Below are positions 26,166 through 34,958 of a stretch of DNA of 64,000 nucleotides, one piece after another (position 1 is the stretch's first letter; the number at the start of each line of letters is the position of its first letter). The DNA comes from Planctomycetota bacterium (GTDB lineage Bacteria > Planctomycetota > UBA1135 > GCA-002686595): contig JADJNY010000011.1 of assembly GCA_016714045.1 (NCBI GenBank), positions 62,001-126,000 of the forward strand, written 5' to 3'. A program made the position numbers and the translations under genes. Below the pieces are notes generated by a model that saw only the letters and a program-made list of their open reading frames with translations, was not told the origin of the DNA and searched no databases.

Positions 26166-26732
26166 ATGGCACGCCTCAAAGAGAAGTACGTCAAGGAAGT
26201 CAGCCCGCGACTGAAGCAGAAGTTCGGCATCGAAAACGATCATGCCGTCCCGCGTCTGCTGAAGATCGTCGTCAACATGGGCGTCGGCTCCGCGGTCGAG
26301 AACAAGGGCCGCGTCGAAGTGGCTGCGCGCGACCTCGCTACGATCTCGGGCCAGAAGCCCGTCATCCGCAAGTCGAAGAAGGCCATCTCGGGCTTCAAGC
26401 TGCGCGAAGACATGCCGATCGGCTGCTCGGTGACCCTGCGCCGCGAGCGCATGTGGGAATTCGCCGACCGCCTGATCACCATCGTCCTCCCGCGTATCCG
26501 CGACTTCCGCGGCGTGAAGGACAAGCTGGACGGCCGCGGCAACTACACCATGGGGCTCTCCGAGCAGTCGGTGTTCCCCGAGATCGAGTTCGACAAGATC
26601 GAGTTCCCGCAGGGCATGGACATCACCTTCGTGACCAGCGCGGGCACCGACGAACGCGGCCACGCGCTCCTCAAGGAGCTCGGGATGCCGTTCGCCGTGC
26701 GCGAGACCACGCAGAAGGGCAAGAAGAGCTGA
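26166..26732 (+). CDS. rplE: 50S ribosomal protein L5
   Basis: 188 residues. It starts MARLKEKYVKEVSPRLKQKF. Motifs include KIVVNMGVG, RKSKKAISGFKLREDMPIG, RIRDFRGVKDKLDGRGNY and GMDITFVTSAGTD. L5 binds 5S rRNA in the central protuberance and contacts P-site tRNA. It lies 3 bases before rpsN. Confidence 0.97.
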   Translation: MARLKEKYVKEVSPRLKQKFGIENDHAVPRLLKIVVNMGVGSAVENKGRVEVAARDLATISGQKPVIRKSKKAISGFKLREDMPIGCSVTLRRERMWEFADRLITIVLPRIRDFRGVKDKLDGRGNYTMGLSEQSVFPEIEFDKIEFPQGMDITFVTSAGTDERGHALLKELGMPFAVRETTQKGKKS

Positions 26733-26735
26733 GCC

Positions 26736-26921
26736 ATGGCCAAGCTGACCTGGATCATCAAGTCGCAACGCAAGCCGAAGTTCCCCACGCGGGCGTACAC
26801 GCGCTGCACGATGTGTGGCCGCCAGCGTGCGGTCTATCGCACGTTCAAGATCTGCCGCATTTGCCTGCGGGAGCTCGCCCACAAGGGTGAGATCCCCGGG
26901 ATGCGCAAGGCCTCGTGGTGA
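26736..26921 (+). CDS. rpsN: 30S ribosomal protein S14, zinc-binding type Z
   Basis: 61 residues. Two CxxC pairs (CTMC and CRIC) form the zinc ribbon of the short type Z S14. It ends EIPGMRKASW, a diagnostic end. S14 completes the 30S head with S3 and S10. Non-zinc S14 proteins are longer, about 100 residues. Confidence 0.96.
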   Translation: MAKLTWIIKSQRKPKFPTRAYTRCTMCGRQRAVYRTFKICRICLRELAHKGEIPGMRKASW

Positions 26922-26937
26922 TACGGAGGACGACGCC

Positions 26938-27333
26938 ATGATGACCGATCCGATCGCCGACCTGTGCACGCGCATCCGCAACGCGAATGCGATCAAGAAG
27001 ACGACCCTCAGCATGCCTGCCTCGACCGTGAAGGTCGGTGTGGCGCAGATCCTCAAGGAGGAAGGGTTCATCGCCGACTACGCCGTCCAGCCGGGCCAGC
27101 CCACGAGCACGCTCGTGATCACGCTGAAGTTCGGCGACGAAGGCGAGGCCGTGATCCGCACGATCAACCGCGTCAGCAAGCCTGGCCGTCGTATCTACGT
27201 CGGCTCGGGCGAGCTCCCGCCGGTGCTCCGCGGCATGGGCATTCGCGTCCTTTCCACGAACAAGGGCATCGTGTCCGACCGGACCGCACGAGCACAAAGG
27301 CTCGGCGGCGAGGTCCTGTGCGAGGTGTTCTGA
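26938..27333 (+). CDS. rpsH: 30S ribosomal protein S8
   Basis: 131 residues from the ATG at 26938; a second ATG at 26941 is equally possible. It begins MTDPIADLCTRIRNAN and has KVGVAQILKEEGFIADY, RVSKPGRRIYVG and C-terminal GIRVLSTNKGIVSDRTAR. S8 binds the central domain of 16S rRNA. In E. coli it represses the spc operon by binding its mRNA. No matching mRNA site was identified here. Upstream open frame is shadow. Confidence 0.96.
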   Translation: MMTDPIADLCTRIRNANAIKKTTLSMPASTVKVGVAQILKEEGFIADYAVQPGQPTSTLVITLKFGDEGEAVIRTINRVSKPGRRIYVGSGELPPVLRGMGIRVLSTNKGIVSDRTARAQRLGGEVLCEVF

Positions 27334-27336
27334 TCC

Positions 27337-27882
27337 ATGTCCCGCATCGGCAAGAAACCCGTCGACATCCCGACCGGCGTCACGGTCAAGAACGCCACGG
27401 GCCAGGTCACCGTGAAGGGCCCCAAGGGCGAGCTGTCCATCAAGCTCCGCCCGGAAGTCGACGTGCAGATCGACGGCAACAAGGCCACGGTCTCCGTCAA
27501 GGGCAACGCGGCGCAGCGTGAAGTGCGTGCGTACCACGGCATGACCCGCGCGCTGCTCAGCAACATGGTCACCGGAGTGACCAAGGGCTACGAGAGGCGT
27601 CTCGAGATCCAGGGCGTCGGTTGGAACGCGGCGGCGCAGGGGCAGAAGCTCGTGCTCAACGTCGGGTACAACAAGCCCGTGACGCTCGAGATGCCGAAAG
27701 GCCTCGTCGTCTCCACGCCCCAGCCGACGCAGATCATCTTGATCAGCGCGGACAAGCAGATGGTCGGTCACATGGCGGCCACGATCCGCAAGTGCCGCCC
27801 GCCCGAGCCCTACAAGGGCAAGGGCATCCGCTTCGAGGGCGAAGTGGTCAAGCGCAAGGCCGGCAAGAGCTTCGGTAGCTGA
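27337..27882 (+). CDS. rplF: 50S ribosomal protein L6
   Basis: 181 residues. MSRIGKKPVDIPTGVTV starts it. GPKGELSIKLRP, YHGMTRALLSNMVTGVTKGY and the C-terminal IRKCRPPEPYKGKGIRFEGE are typical. L6 lies near the sarcin-ricin loop and factor-binding site. It is between rpsH and rplR with gaps of 3 and 11 bases. Confidence 0.97.
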   Translation: MSRIGKKPVDIPTGVTVKNATGQVTVKGPKGELSIKLRPEVDVQIDGNKATVSVKGNAAQREVRAYHGMTRALLSNMVTGVTKGYERRLEIQGVGWNAAAQGQKLVLNVGYNKPVTLEMPKGLVVSTPQPTQIILISADKQMVGHMAATIRKCRPPEPYKGKGIRFEGEVVKRKAGKSFGS

Positions 27883-27893
27883 GGTAGATCGTC

Positions 27894-28262
27894 ATGAACG
27901 AAGCACTGGGCAAGAACCTTCGCCGCGAGCGCCGTGCGCTCCGCGTGCGCTCCAAGCTGCGCCGTACCGGGGATGCGCCCCGCCTGAGCGTTTCGCGCTC
28001 GGTCAAGCACATCCAGGCGCAGATCATCGACGATGCGAGCGGTCGGACCCTCGCGCACGTCAGCACGACCGCGAAGTCGCTCGCCGGCGACCTCAAGGGC
28101 AAGAAGAAGACGGAGCGCGCCGCGTTCGTCGGTTCCGAGCTCGCCAAGCGAGCGAAGGCCGCGGGCGTCGAGCGGGTCGTCTTCGACCGCGGTGCCGCGC
28201 GGTATCACGGACGCATCAAGGCCTTGGCCGAAGCCGCCCGCGCGGGCGGCCTCAAGTTCTGA
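27894..28262 (+). CDS. rplR: 50S ribosomal protein L18
   Basis: 122 residues: RRERRALRVRSKLRRTGDAP, RLSVSRSVKHIQAQIIDD and VVFDRGAARYHGRIKALAEA, with C-terminal ARAGGLKF. L18 binds 5S rRNA with L5. It is in the normal place between L6 and S5. Confidence 0.96.
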   Translation: MNEALGKNLRRERRALRVRSKLRRTGDAPRLSVSRSVKHIQAQIIDDASGRTLAHVSTTAKSLAGDLKGKKKTERAAFVGSELAKRAKAAGVERVVFDRGAARYHGRIKALAEAARAGGLKF

Positions 28263-28284
28263 GCGAGAGGACGAAAGCACAACC

Positions 28285-28800
28285 ATGGCCATGAAAGGCA
28301 TGCGCTACATCGACGGCGTCGAGGCCCAGGACATCCAGGGCATCACGGAGACGCTCGTCAAGGTCAACCGTTCGGCTGCGGTCGTGAAGGGCGGTCGGCG
28401 ATTCTCCTTCGCCGCGCTCTCCGTCAGCGGCAACAAGGCCGGCGTCGTCGGCTACGGCTTCGGGAAGTCGCGCCAGGTTCCGGGCGCGATCGAGAAGGCC
28501 GCTCGCGACGGTCGCAAGCACCTGATGCGCGTCCCTCTGACCTCGTCGGGAACGATCCCGCACACGGTCGAGGGGTTCTTCAGCGCCTCGAAGGTGCGCC
28601 TGCTCCCCGCTTCGCCGGGTACGGGCATCATCGCGTGCCCCTCGGTTCGCGCGGTTTGCGAACAGGCGGGCATCAAGGACATCCTCACCAAGGCCTACGG
28701 TTCTCCGAACCCGGTCAACCTCGTCAAGGCCACCTTGGCCGCGCTCGCCGAGCTCCGCACGCCCGAGCGTGTCGCCGAACTCCGCGGCGTGAAGCTCTGA
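28285..28800 (+). CDS. rpsE: 30S ribosomal protein S5
   Basis: 171 residues from the ATG at 28285 (MAMKGMRYIDG). Motifs include VKGGRRFSFAALSVSGNKAG, GYGFGKSRQVPGAIEKA, TIPHTVEG, LLPASPGTGIIA and GSPNPVNLVKATLAAL. S5 works at the mRNA entry site and in decoding fidelity. L15 begins 16 bases later, so rpmD (L30), which many bacteria have here, is absent. Confidence 0.96.
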   Translation: MAMKGMRYIDGVEAQDIQGITETLVKVNRSAAVVKGGRRFSFAALSVSGNKAGVVGYGFGKSRQVPGAIEKAARDGRKHLMRVPLTSSGTIPHTVEGFFSASKVRLLPASPGTGIIACPSVRAVCEQAGIKDILTKAYGSPNPVNLVKATLAALAELRTPERVAELRGVKL

Positions 28801-28816
28801 GAGCACGAAGGATCCC

Positions 28817-29296
28817 ATGGACCTCCGCACCGTCACACAGAAGGGCATCAAGTACCCCGACCGCAAGCGCGTCGGCCGTGGCCCTGGCTCCGGACTCGGC
28901 AAGACCGCCGCGCGCGGTCACAAGGGTTGGGGCCAGCGCTCGGGCACGAGCCGCCGTCCCGGCTACGAGGGCGGTCAGATGCCGATCTACCGCCGCGTGC
29001 CGAAGCGCGGCTTCACGAACGCGCGCTTCCGTACGCAGTACACGATCGTGAACGTCGACCTCCTCGACTCGTTTGCCGACGGCGCGACCGTCGACCTCGA
29101 GTCGATCCTGGCGAAGGGCCTCACGAGCAAGGTCTCGAACCTGCTCAAGGTCCTCGGCGACGGCGAGCTCAAGAAGAAGCTCACCGTCCGCGCCCAGAAG
29201 TTCAGCAAGACCGCCGCCGAGAAGATCCAGAAGGCGGGAGGCAGCGTCGTGCTGCTTGAAGAGTCCGGCCGCGAAACCGCGGCGAACCCTTCCTGA
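28817..29296 (+). CDS. rplO: 50S ribosomal protein L15
   Basis: 159 residues. The Gly/Arg-rich N-terminus contains RKRVGRGPGSGLGKTAARGH, followed by RPGYEGGQMPIYRRVPKRGF and the C-terminal domain LTSKVSNLLKVLGDGELKKK. L15 is a late 50S assembly protein. It lies 19 bases before the secY start. Confidence 0.96.
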   Translation: MDLRTVTQKGIKYPDRKRVGRGPGSGLGKTAARGHKGWGQRSGTSRRPGYEGGQMPIYRRVPKRGFTNARFRTQYTIVNVDLLDSFADGATVDLESILAKGLTSKVSNLLKVLGDGELKKKLTVRAQKFSKTAAEKIQKAGGSVVLLEESGRETAANPS

Positions 29297-29315
29297 GGAA
29301 CAGGCGGAGGCCCCC

Positions 29316-30635
29316 GTGAACAACTTCCTGCAGCTCTTCCGGATCCCGGAGACCAAGAACCGGATCCTCCTCACGCTGGGGCTGCTCATGATCGAGCGTC
29401 TGGGTTTCCAGATCCCCATCCCGGGGATGGACCCGACCTTCCTCAACTCGCAGCGCGACTCGGGGGCGCTGTTCGGGTTGATGAGCGCCTTCTCCGGAGG
29501 GCAGCTCGGTCAAGCGACGATCTTCTCGCTGGGCATCATGCCCTACATCTCCGCGTCGATCATCTTCTCCATGCTGACGAAGATCTCGCCGGCGATGGAG
29601 GCGGTCGCCAAGGAGGGCGCGGCTGGCCAGAAGAAGATCAATCAGTGGACGCGCCTCGCGTCCGTCCCGATCGCAATGATCCAAGCGATCGTCATCTACG
29701 CGACGGTCTTCCTGCCGCACCAGGAGATGATCTCTCCGGACATGCAGCAGAGCCCGCTGCTCCTGGGAGTCGTCGTCGTTCTCTCGATCGTCGCCGGGTC
29801 GCTGGTCGTCATGTGGCTCGGCGAGCTGATCACCGAGTTCGGCGTTGGCAACGGGGCCTCGCTGATCATCATGGCGGGCATCATCTCGCGCATCCCGCAC
29901 GCGCTCTACACGATCTACGAGGATCCCGAGTTCTGGGAGACGCTGCTCTTCCTGGCCGCGATCTGGAGCGTCACGGTGCTCGGGGTCGTCTTCATCCACA
30001 AGGGTGCGCGCCGCGTCCCGGTGCAGTACGCGCGCCTGCAGCGCGGGTCGAAGGTCTACGGCGGTCAGCGCCACTTCCTGCCGCTGAAGATCAACATGGC
30101 GGGCGTGATGCCCATCGTGTTCGCCTCGGTGATCTTCATCATCCCCGCGATCGTGTTCAACTGGCTCGGCTGGGCGGATCTCAAGACGATCTTCTCGACG
30201 CCGACCGGCTTCGTGCACGTGTCGATGTATGTCGCGCTGGTCTTCTTCTTCTGCTTCTTCTGGAACCGCCTGATGTTCCAGCCGCACGAGATCGCCGACA
30301 ACCTGCGCGAGCACGGCTCGTTCATCCCCGGGATCCGTCCGGGCGCGCGCACGGCCGAGTTCCTGGATCACACGCTGACGCGCATCACACTCGCGGGTGC
30401 CGCCTTCCTGTCCGTGATCGCGATCGCTCCGGCCTTCGTGACGCAGAACCAGTCCATGCCGCAGGACATGCGCTACTTCCTCGGCGGCACGTCCGTGCTC
30501 ATCGTCGTCGGTGTGGCGCTCGAGCTCGTCGATCGGCTCAACGCGCAGCTCGTCATGCGCAACTACGACGGCTTTATGAAGTCGACCGGCACCGGTTGGA
30601 CGCAGAAGCCCCCGCAGGGAGGCATGCAAGGCTGA
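29316..30635 (+). CDS. secY: Preprotein translocase subunit SecY
   Basis: 439 residues with about ten membrane segments. It starts at GTG 29316 (MNNFLQLFRIPETKNRILLT). Typical motifs are FQIPIPGMD, LGIMPYISASIIF, GNGASLIIMAGI, VIFIHKGARRVPVQYAR and a C-terminal loop FIPGIRPGARTAEFLDHTLT. SecY is the channel of the Sec translocon and works with SecE (3321-3788). The upstream open frame overlaps rplO and is not SecY-like. The TGA overlaps the adk ATG by 1 base. Confidence 0.97.
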   Translation: MNNFLQLFRIPETKNRILLTLGLLMIERLGFQIPIPGMDPTFLNSQRDSGALFGLMSAFSGGQLGQATIFSLGIMPYISASIIFSMLTKISPAMEAVAKEGAAGQKKINQWTRLASVPIAMIQAIVIYATVFLPHQEMISPDMQQSPLLLGVVVVLSIVAGSLVVMWLGELITEFGVGNGASLIIMAGIISRIPHALYTIYEDPEFWETLLFLAAIWSVTVLGVVFIHKGARRVPVQYARLQRGSKVYGGQRHFLPLKINMAGVMPIVFASVIFIIPAIVFNWLGWADLKTIFSTPTGFVHVSMYVALVFFFCFFWNRLMFQPHEIADNLREHGSFIPGIRPGARTAEFLDHTLTRITLAGAAFLSVIAIAPAFVTQNQSMPQDMRYFLGGTSVLIVVGVALELVDRLNAQLVMRNYDGFMKSTGTGWTQKPPQGGMQG

Positions 30636-31300
30636 TGACGCGCGTGCTGATCCTCTTCGGGCCCCCCGGTGCGGGGAAGGGAACCCAGGCGAGCCGACTC
30701 TCGGCCGCCCTGGCGCTCCCGCACGTCTCGACGGGGGATCTGTTCCGCGAGAACCGCGCGAAGGGCACGCCGCTCGGCAAGAAGGCCCAGACGTTCATGG
30801 ACGCCGGGCAACTCGTGCCGGACGACGTGGTGCTCGACATGCTGTTCGATCGCACTTCGAAGTCGGACTGCCGCGAGGGTTACCTTCTCGACGGTTTCCC
30901 GCGGACCATCCCGCAGGCGGAGGCGCTGTCGAAGCGACTCGCCGCGACGGACCGGGTTTCGGTGCTGAATCTGATCGTGCCCGACGACGTGCTCTTGGAG
31001 CGCATCACGGGGCGCCGTAGCTGCAAGGCGTGTTCGAACGTGCACCACGTGCGCACCGCTCCGCCCAAGGCTCCCGGCCGCTGCGACAAGTGCGGTGGGG
31101 AACTCGTCCAGCGCACCGACGACACGACCGAGGTCTTCGGCAAGCGCCTCTCGGTATACCGCCAGCAGACACAGCCCTTGGAGGGTTGGTATGGTCGGGC
31201 GGGGAACTTGGTCAACGTCGACGGCAATCGTGCTCCCGACGTGGTCTTCGAGGAGTTGCGCCAGAAGGCCTTCCCCGAACAGCGTGGAGGGAGAGTCTGA
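30635..31300 (+). CDS. adk: Adenylate kinase
   Basis: 221 residues. The P-loop GPPGAGKGTQ is at about residues 9-18 and the LLDGFPRT motif is present. A long LID domain carries a four-Cys zinc site (CKACSNVHH...CDKCGG). It converts ATP plus AMP to two ADP. The start ATG at 30635 overlaps the secY stop. The methionine aminopeptidase gene that often follows adk in this cluster is not here. Confidence 0.97.
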   Translation: MTRVLILFGPPGAGKGTQASRLSAALALPHVSTGDLFRENRAKGTPLGKKAQTFMDAGQLVPDDVVLDMLFDRTSKSDCREGYLLDGFPRTIPQAEALSKRLAATDRVSVLNLIVPDDVLLERITGRRSCKACSNVHHVRTAPPKAPGRCDKCGGELVQRTDDTTEVFGKRLSVYRQQTQPLEGWYGRAGNLVNVDGNRAPDVVFEELRQKAFPEQRGGRV

Positions 31301-31536
31301 TGGCCAAGGAAGAACCGATCACCGTCGAGGCGATCGTGACGGAGTCGCTGCCCAACGCGCGGTTCCGAGCTCGTCTCGAGTCGGGGCACGAGATTCTCGC
31401 GCACGTCAGCGGCAAGATGCGCATGCACTACATCCGCATCCTGCCCGGAGACAAGATCACGGTCGAGATGTCGCCGTACGACCTCACCAAGGGCCGCATC
31501 ATCTGCCGCGGTGAGCGGCGCAACAAACAAGGATAG
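31300..31536 (+). CDS. infA: Translation initiation factor IF-1
   Basis: 78 residues from the ATG at 31300, which overlaps the adk stop by 1 base. MAKEEPITVEAIVTESLPNA is a typical start. The S1-like OB fold follows: FRARLESGHEILAHVSGKMR, IRILPGDKITVEMSPYDLTK and GRIICRGERRNKQ. IF-1 binds the ribosomal A site during initiation. It is 4 bases before rpmJ. Confidence 0.96.
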   Translation: MAKEEPITVEAIVTESLPNARFRARLESGHEILAHVSGKMRMHYIRILPGDKITVEMSPYDLTKGRIICRGERRNKQG

Positions 31537-31540
31537 GATC

Positions 31541-31654
31541 ATGAAGGTTCGCTCCAGCGTTCGGCGCATGTGCGCCCACTGCAAGCTCGTCCGCCGGCGC
31601 GGCGTGCTGCGGGTGATCTGCACGGAACCGCGCCACAAGCAGCGCCAGGGCTGA
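31541..31654 (+). CDS. rpmJ: 50S ribosomal protein L36
   Basis: A very short gene of 37 residues: MKVRSSVRRMCAHCKLVRRR, then ICTEPRHKQRQG. The CxxC...CxxxxH pattern is the zinc-binding C+ form of L36. It lies between infA and rpsM in the usual order. Confidence 0.95.
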   Translation: MKVRSSVRRMCAHCKLVRRRGVLRVICTEPRHKQRQG

Positions 31655-31685
31655 GCCCGGGCCCACGAAGACAAGGAACGTTTCC

Positions 31686-32069
31686 ATGCCGCGTGTCATT
31701 GGTGTCGACATCCCCCCGAACAAGCGCCTCGAGATTGCGCTTCAGTACATCTATGGCGTTGGAGGTACCACCTCCAAGAAGGCCTGCGCCGCCCTCAAGC
31801 TCGATCCGGGCATGAAGTCGCGCGACCTGACGGAAGAGCAACTCGCCATGATCGCGTCGTACCTCCAGAAGGAGTACGCGGTCGAGGGTCAGCTCCGTCG
31901 CCAGATCTCCGCGAACATCTCGCGCCTGCGCGAGATCGGCTGCTACCGCGGCATGCGCCATCGTCGCGGACTCCCCGTCCGCGGTCAGCGCACGCGCACG
32001 AACGCGCGCACGCGCAAGGGACCGCGCAAGACGGTCGCCGGCAAGAAGTCCGTGAAGGGAATGAAGTAA
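31686..32069 (+). CDS. rpsM: 30S ribosomal protein S13
   Basis: 127 residues: MPRVIGVDIPPNKRLEIALQ, YIYGVGGTTSKKAC, RLREIGCYRGMRHRRGLPVR and GQRTRTNARTRKGPRKTVAG. S13 is in the 30S head and forms intersubunit bridges. It is the first gene of the alpha-operon part (rpsM-rpsK-rpsD-rpoA-rplQ). Confidence 0.97.
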   Translation: MPRVIGVDIPPNKRLEIALQYIYGVGGTTSKKACAALKLDPGMKSRDLTEEQLAMIASYLQKEYAVEGQLRRQISANISRLREIGCYRGMRHRRGLPVRGQRTRTNARTRKGPRKTVAGKKSVKGMK

Positions 32070-32072
32070 GCC

Positions 32073-32525
32073 ATGGCCAAGGAAACGACTGCACCCGCCG
32101 ACAAGGCCGACAAGCCGGCCGAGAAGGGCGCCGCTGGCGCGCCCGCAAAGGCCCCGAAGTCGAAGAAGGGCAAGAAGGTCGACGCGCGCGCGCTTGCGCA
32201 CGTCAAGGCGACCTTCAACAACACCCTGGTCACGATCACGACCTACGCCGGCGAGGTCATCTCGACGGGTTCGGCGGGCATCGTGGGCTTCAAGGGCACG
32301 CGCAAGTCGACGCCGTTCGCCGCGCAGCGCGCTGCCGAGCAGGCCGCGTCGGTCGCGATGCGCTACGGCGTTCGCGAGGTCGAGGTCAAGGTGAAGGGCG
32401 CCGGCTCGGGTCGCGAGTCCGCCGTTCGCGCGCTCTCGAACACGGGTCTCAAGGTGCTCACGCTCGAGGACGTGACCCCGCTGCCCCACAACGGCTGCCG
32501 TGCGCGCAAGCGTCGCCGCGTTTGA
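32073..32525 (+). CDS. rpsK: 30S ribosomal protein S11
   Basis: 150 residues. The S11 core begins about residue 44 (AHVKATFNNTLVTITT) and contains STPFAAQRAAEQAASVAM and the C-terminal DVTPLPHNGCRARKRRRV. The first roughly 40 residues are an Ala/Lys/Pro-rich extension (ADKADKPAEKGAAGAPAKAP) longer than in most bacteria. S11 sits on the 30S platform next to the Shine-Dalgarno helix. Confidence 0.96.
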   Translation: MAKETTAPADKADKPAEKGAAGAPAKAPKSKKGKKVDARALAHVKATFNNTLVTITTYAGEVISTGSAGIVGFKGTRKSTPFAAQRAAEQAASVAMRYGVREVEVKVKGAGSGRESAVRALSNTGLKVLTLEDVTPLPHNGCRARKRRRV

Positions 32526-32555
32526 TCCCCGGATTCCCTATCAGGTGACGAGTAC

Positions 32556-33182
32556 ATGACCCGCATCATCGCCGACAAGTGCAAGCTCTGCCGCCGTGAA
32601 GGCATGAAGCTGTTCCTCAAGGGACAGCGCTGCTTTACGGAGAAGTGTGCCCTTTCCCGCCGTGACTATCCGCCCGGCGTCCACGCGCAGAAGCGCGCGA
32701 AGCTGACCGAGTACGGGGTCCGCCTCCGCGAAAAGCAGAAGCTCAAGCGCATCTACGGTGTGCACGAAGCCAAGTTCAAGCGCTACTTCCAGGAGGCCGA
32801 ACGCCTCAAGGGCAACACGGGTGAGAACCTGATGATGTTGCTGGAGCGGCGACTGGACAACGTCGTGCTCGCGAGCGGGTTCGCCCTCTCGCGCAACCAT
32901 GCGCGCCAGTTGATCAACCACGGACACTTCACCGTGAACGGCCGCAAGGTCGACGTGTGCAGCTTCCAGGTCCGCCCGGGCGACGTCATCACGCCGGCCT
33001 CGAAGGAGGCCACGAAGAAGATCGTCAGCGAGGCGATCGAAGTGAACAAGCAGCAGACCGTTCCCGCGTGGATCGAGGTCAAGGCCGACGCGCTCACTTC
33101 GCGCATCGTCGCCGTGCCTCGCCGCGAGGACGTGCCGCACCCGATCCAGGAACAGCTGATCATCGAGCTCTGCTCGAAGTAG
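32556..33182 (+). CDS. rpsD: 30S ribosomal protein S4, zinc-binding form
   Basis: 208 residues. The N-terminus has a four-Cys zinc site (CKLC, then CFTEKC). LTEYGVRLREKQKLKRIYGV follows, and the S4 RNA-binding domain has RRLDNVVLASGFALSRNHAR. S4 starts 30S assembly and in E. coli represses the alpha operon. Only 143 bases separate it from rpoA, with no clear promoter seen in them. Confidence 0.97.
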   Translation: MTRIIADKCKLCRREGMKLFLKGQRCFTEKCALSRRDYPPGVHAQKRAKLTEYGVRLREKQKLKRIYGVHEAKFKRYFQEAERLKGNTGENLMMLLERRLDNVVLASGFALSRNHARQLINHGHFTVNGRKVDVCSFQVRPGDVITPASKEATKKIVSEAIEVNKQQTVPAWIEVKADALTSRIVAVPRREDVPHPIQEQLIIELCSK

Positions 33183-33325
33183 TCGCATCGAAGCAGTCAC
33201 GACGCGCAGGCTGAAGAGGAGGTGCGCGGACGAGGAGGAGACCCTCGTTCGCTCACGCTCGAAACGGCCTGCGCGCTCGACGTAGAAACGACCTCCGCAA
33301 ACGTCTCCATCGGAGAACCAAGACC

Positions 33326-34318
33326 ATGAGGATTCGCTGGCGCAATTTCGAGCTGCCCTCCAAGGTGCAGCCCGACACCGAGACGCTCTCCAACACCTTC
33401 GGCCGCTTCGCGATCGAACCGTTTGAGCGCGGCTTCGGTCACACGATCGGCAACGGCCTCCGCCGCGTGCTGCTCTCCTCGATCGAGGGGACCGCCGTGG
33501 CCACCGTGAAGATCGAGGGGGCTCAGCACGCGTTCGACACGCTCGAGGGCGTGTACGAAGACGTCACGGACATCATCCTGAACCTGAAGCGCCTGCGCGT
33601 GGCGTGGGAAGGTCAGAACCAGATCACCTGCCGCCTCTCGAAGAAGGGCAAGGGCGCCGTCACCGGAGCCGACCTCCAGTGCGAAGGGGATGCTCAGGTA
33701 GCCAACCGCGACCTGGTCATCTGCAGCCTCACCGGCGAGCGTCCCTTCCAGTGCGAGATCACGCTCAAGAAAGGGCGTGGGTACATCCCGGCGGAAGAGA
33801 ATATGAGCGAGACCATGCCGCTGGGTACGATCCCGGTGGACTCGATCTTCTCGCCGGTCCTCCGCGTCCGCTACTCGATCGAGGCGACGCGCGTCGGCAA
33901 ACTGACGAACTACGATCGCCTCCTGCTCGAGATCTGGACCGACGGGACGATCACGCCCGAGTTGGCGCTCGTCGAGTCGGCCAAGATCTACCGCAAGCAC
34001 CTGAACCCGTTTGTGCTGTTCAGCTCGAGCCGCGACGAGAGCCCGGTCGTCGAGGACCCCTCGACCTCCGAGTTCAACCGCAAGAACCGCGAGACGAGCG
34101 AGCTCCTGAGCATCCTGACGCAGCCGATCGCGGTGCTCGAACTCTCCGTGCGCGCGCGGAACTGCCTGGACGGTGCGAACATCCAGACCCTGCGCGATCT
34201 GTGCAGGATGAGCGAAAACGAGGTCATGAACCTCAAGAACCTCGGCAAGACCAGCCTGACCGAGATCAAGAACAAGCTCGCCGAGAAGGGCCTCGCGCTG
34301 GGAATGAACGTGAACTGA
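33326..34318 (+). CDS. rpoA: DNA-directed RNA polymerase subunit alpha
   Basis: 330 residues. The N-terminal dimerisation domain has FAIEPFERGFGHTIGNGLRR and VLLSSIEGTAV. The C-terminal domain (LSVRARNCLDGANIQTLRDL, then LKNLGKTSLTEIKNKLAEKG) is the DNA- and activator-binding alpha-CTD. It is the platform for assembly of beta and beta'. It lies 39 bases before rplQ. Confidence 0.98.
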   Translation: MRIRWRNFELPSKVQPDTETLSNTFGRFAIEPFERGFGHTIGNGLRRVLLSSIEGTAVATVKIEGAQHAFDTLEGVYEDVTDIILNLKRLRVAWEGQNQITCRLSKKGKGAVTGADLQCEGDAQVANRDLVICSLTGERPFQCEITLKKGRGYIPAEENMSETMPLGTIPVDSIFSPVLRVRYSIEATRVGKLTNYDRLLLEIWTDGTITPELALVESAKIYRKHLNPFVLFSSSRDESPVVEDPSTSEFNRKNRETSELLSILTQPIAVLELSVRARNCLDGANIQTLRDLCRMSENEVMNLKNLGKTSLTEIKNKLAEKGLALGMNVN

Positions 34319-34357
34319 CGTGGCGCGGGCCGCGTTTCGATCGAACAGGAGACTGAA

Positions 34358-34792
34358 ATGAGACACCGGGTAGCAGGCAACAAGCTGGGGCGCACCAGCT
34401 CCCACCGCGACGCGATGATGCGCAACATGGCGGTCTCGCTCGTCCTGCACGAGCGCGTCGTGACCACGCCCGCCAAGGCGAAGGTCGTGAAGCCGTTCAT
34501 GGAGAAGCTGGTCACGATCGCCAAGAAGGGCGACATGATCCGTCGTCGACGCGTGTTCGCGCAGCTGCGCGACAAGGCGGCCACGACCAAGATGTTCGCG
34601 GTGCTCGGTCCGCGCTTCGCGTCGCGCCCGGGCGGCTACTGCCGCATCCTGCGCCTCTCGAAGAACCGGCTGGGCGACAACGGCGAGCGCGTGATCCTCG
34701 AGTTCGTCGAGCGCTCCGCCAAGGAAGCGCCCGCTGCCGAGGCACCGGCCGCCGCTCCGGCCAAGGGCAAGAAGCCCGCGGCGAAGGCCTGA
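34358..34792 (+). CDS. rplQ: 50S ribosomal protein L17
   Basis: 144 residues. MRHRVAGNKLGRTSSHRDAM is diagnostic, with FASRPGGYCRILRLSKNRLG and VILEFVERSAKE. The last about 25 residues are an Ala/Lys/Pro tail (APAAAPAKGKKPAAKA). It is the last gene of the cluster, and a terminator follows 26 bases later. Confidence 0.97.
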   Translation: MRHRVAGNKLGRTSSHRDAMMRNMAVSLVLHERVVTTPAKAKVVKPFMEKLVTIAKKGDMIRRRRVFAQLRDKAATTKMFAVLGPRFASRPGGYCRILRLSKNRLGDNGERVILEFVERSAKEAPAAEAPAAAPAKGKKPAAKA

Positions 34793-34818
34793 TTCAGGCC
34801 CGGGGCGTCGATTTCAAT

Positions 34819-34859
34819 CAGCGCCGATCGCGCTTGCGCGGTCGGCGCTGTTTCGTTCG
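34819..34859 (+). terminator. Intrinsic terminator after rplQ
   Basis: CAGCGCCGA at 34819-34827 pairs with TCGGCGCTG at 34842-34850. Further G/C pairs extend it into a GCGC-TT-GCGC tip. TTTCGTTCG follows. It closes the S10-spc-alpha transcript. Confidence 0.85.
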
Positions 34860-34958
34860 TGGGGTCCGCGGGCCCGCGGGGCGTCCGCGTCCCGGGTTGG
34901 ATATGCTCCTTCCGATCGGCGCGCGCGGGAAGCGTCGGGGGATCCGGAGTACCCTCCG

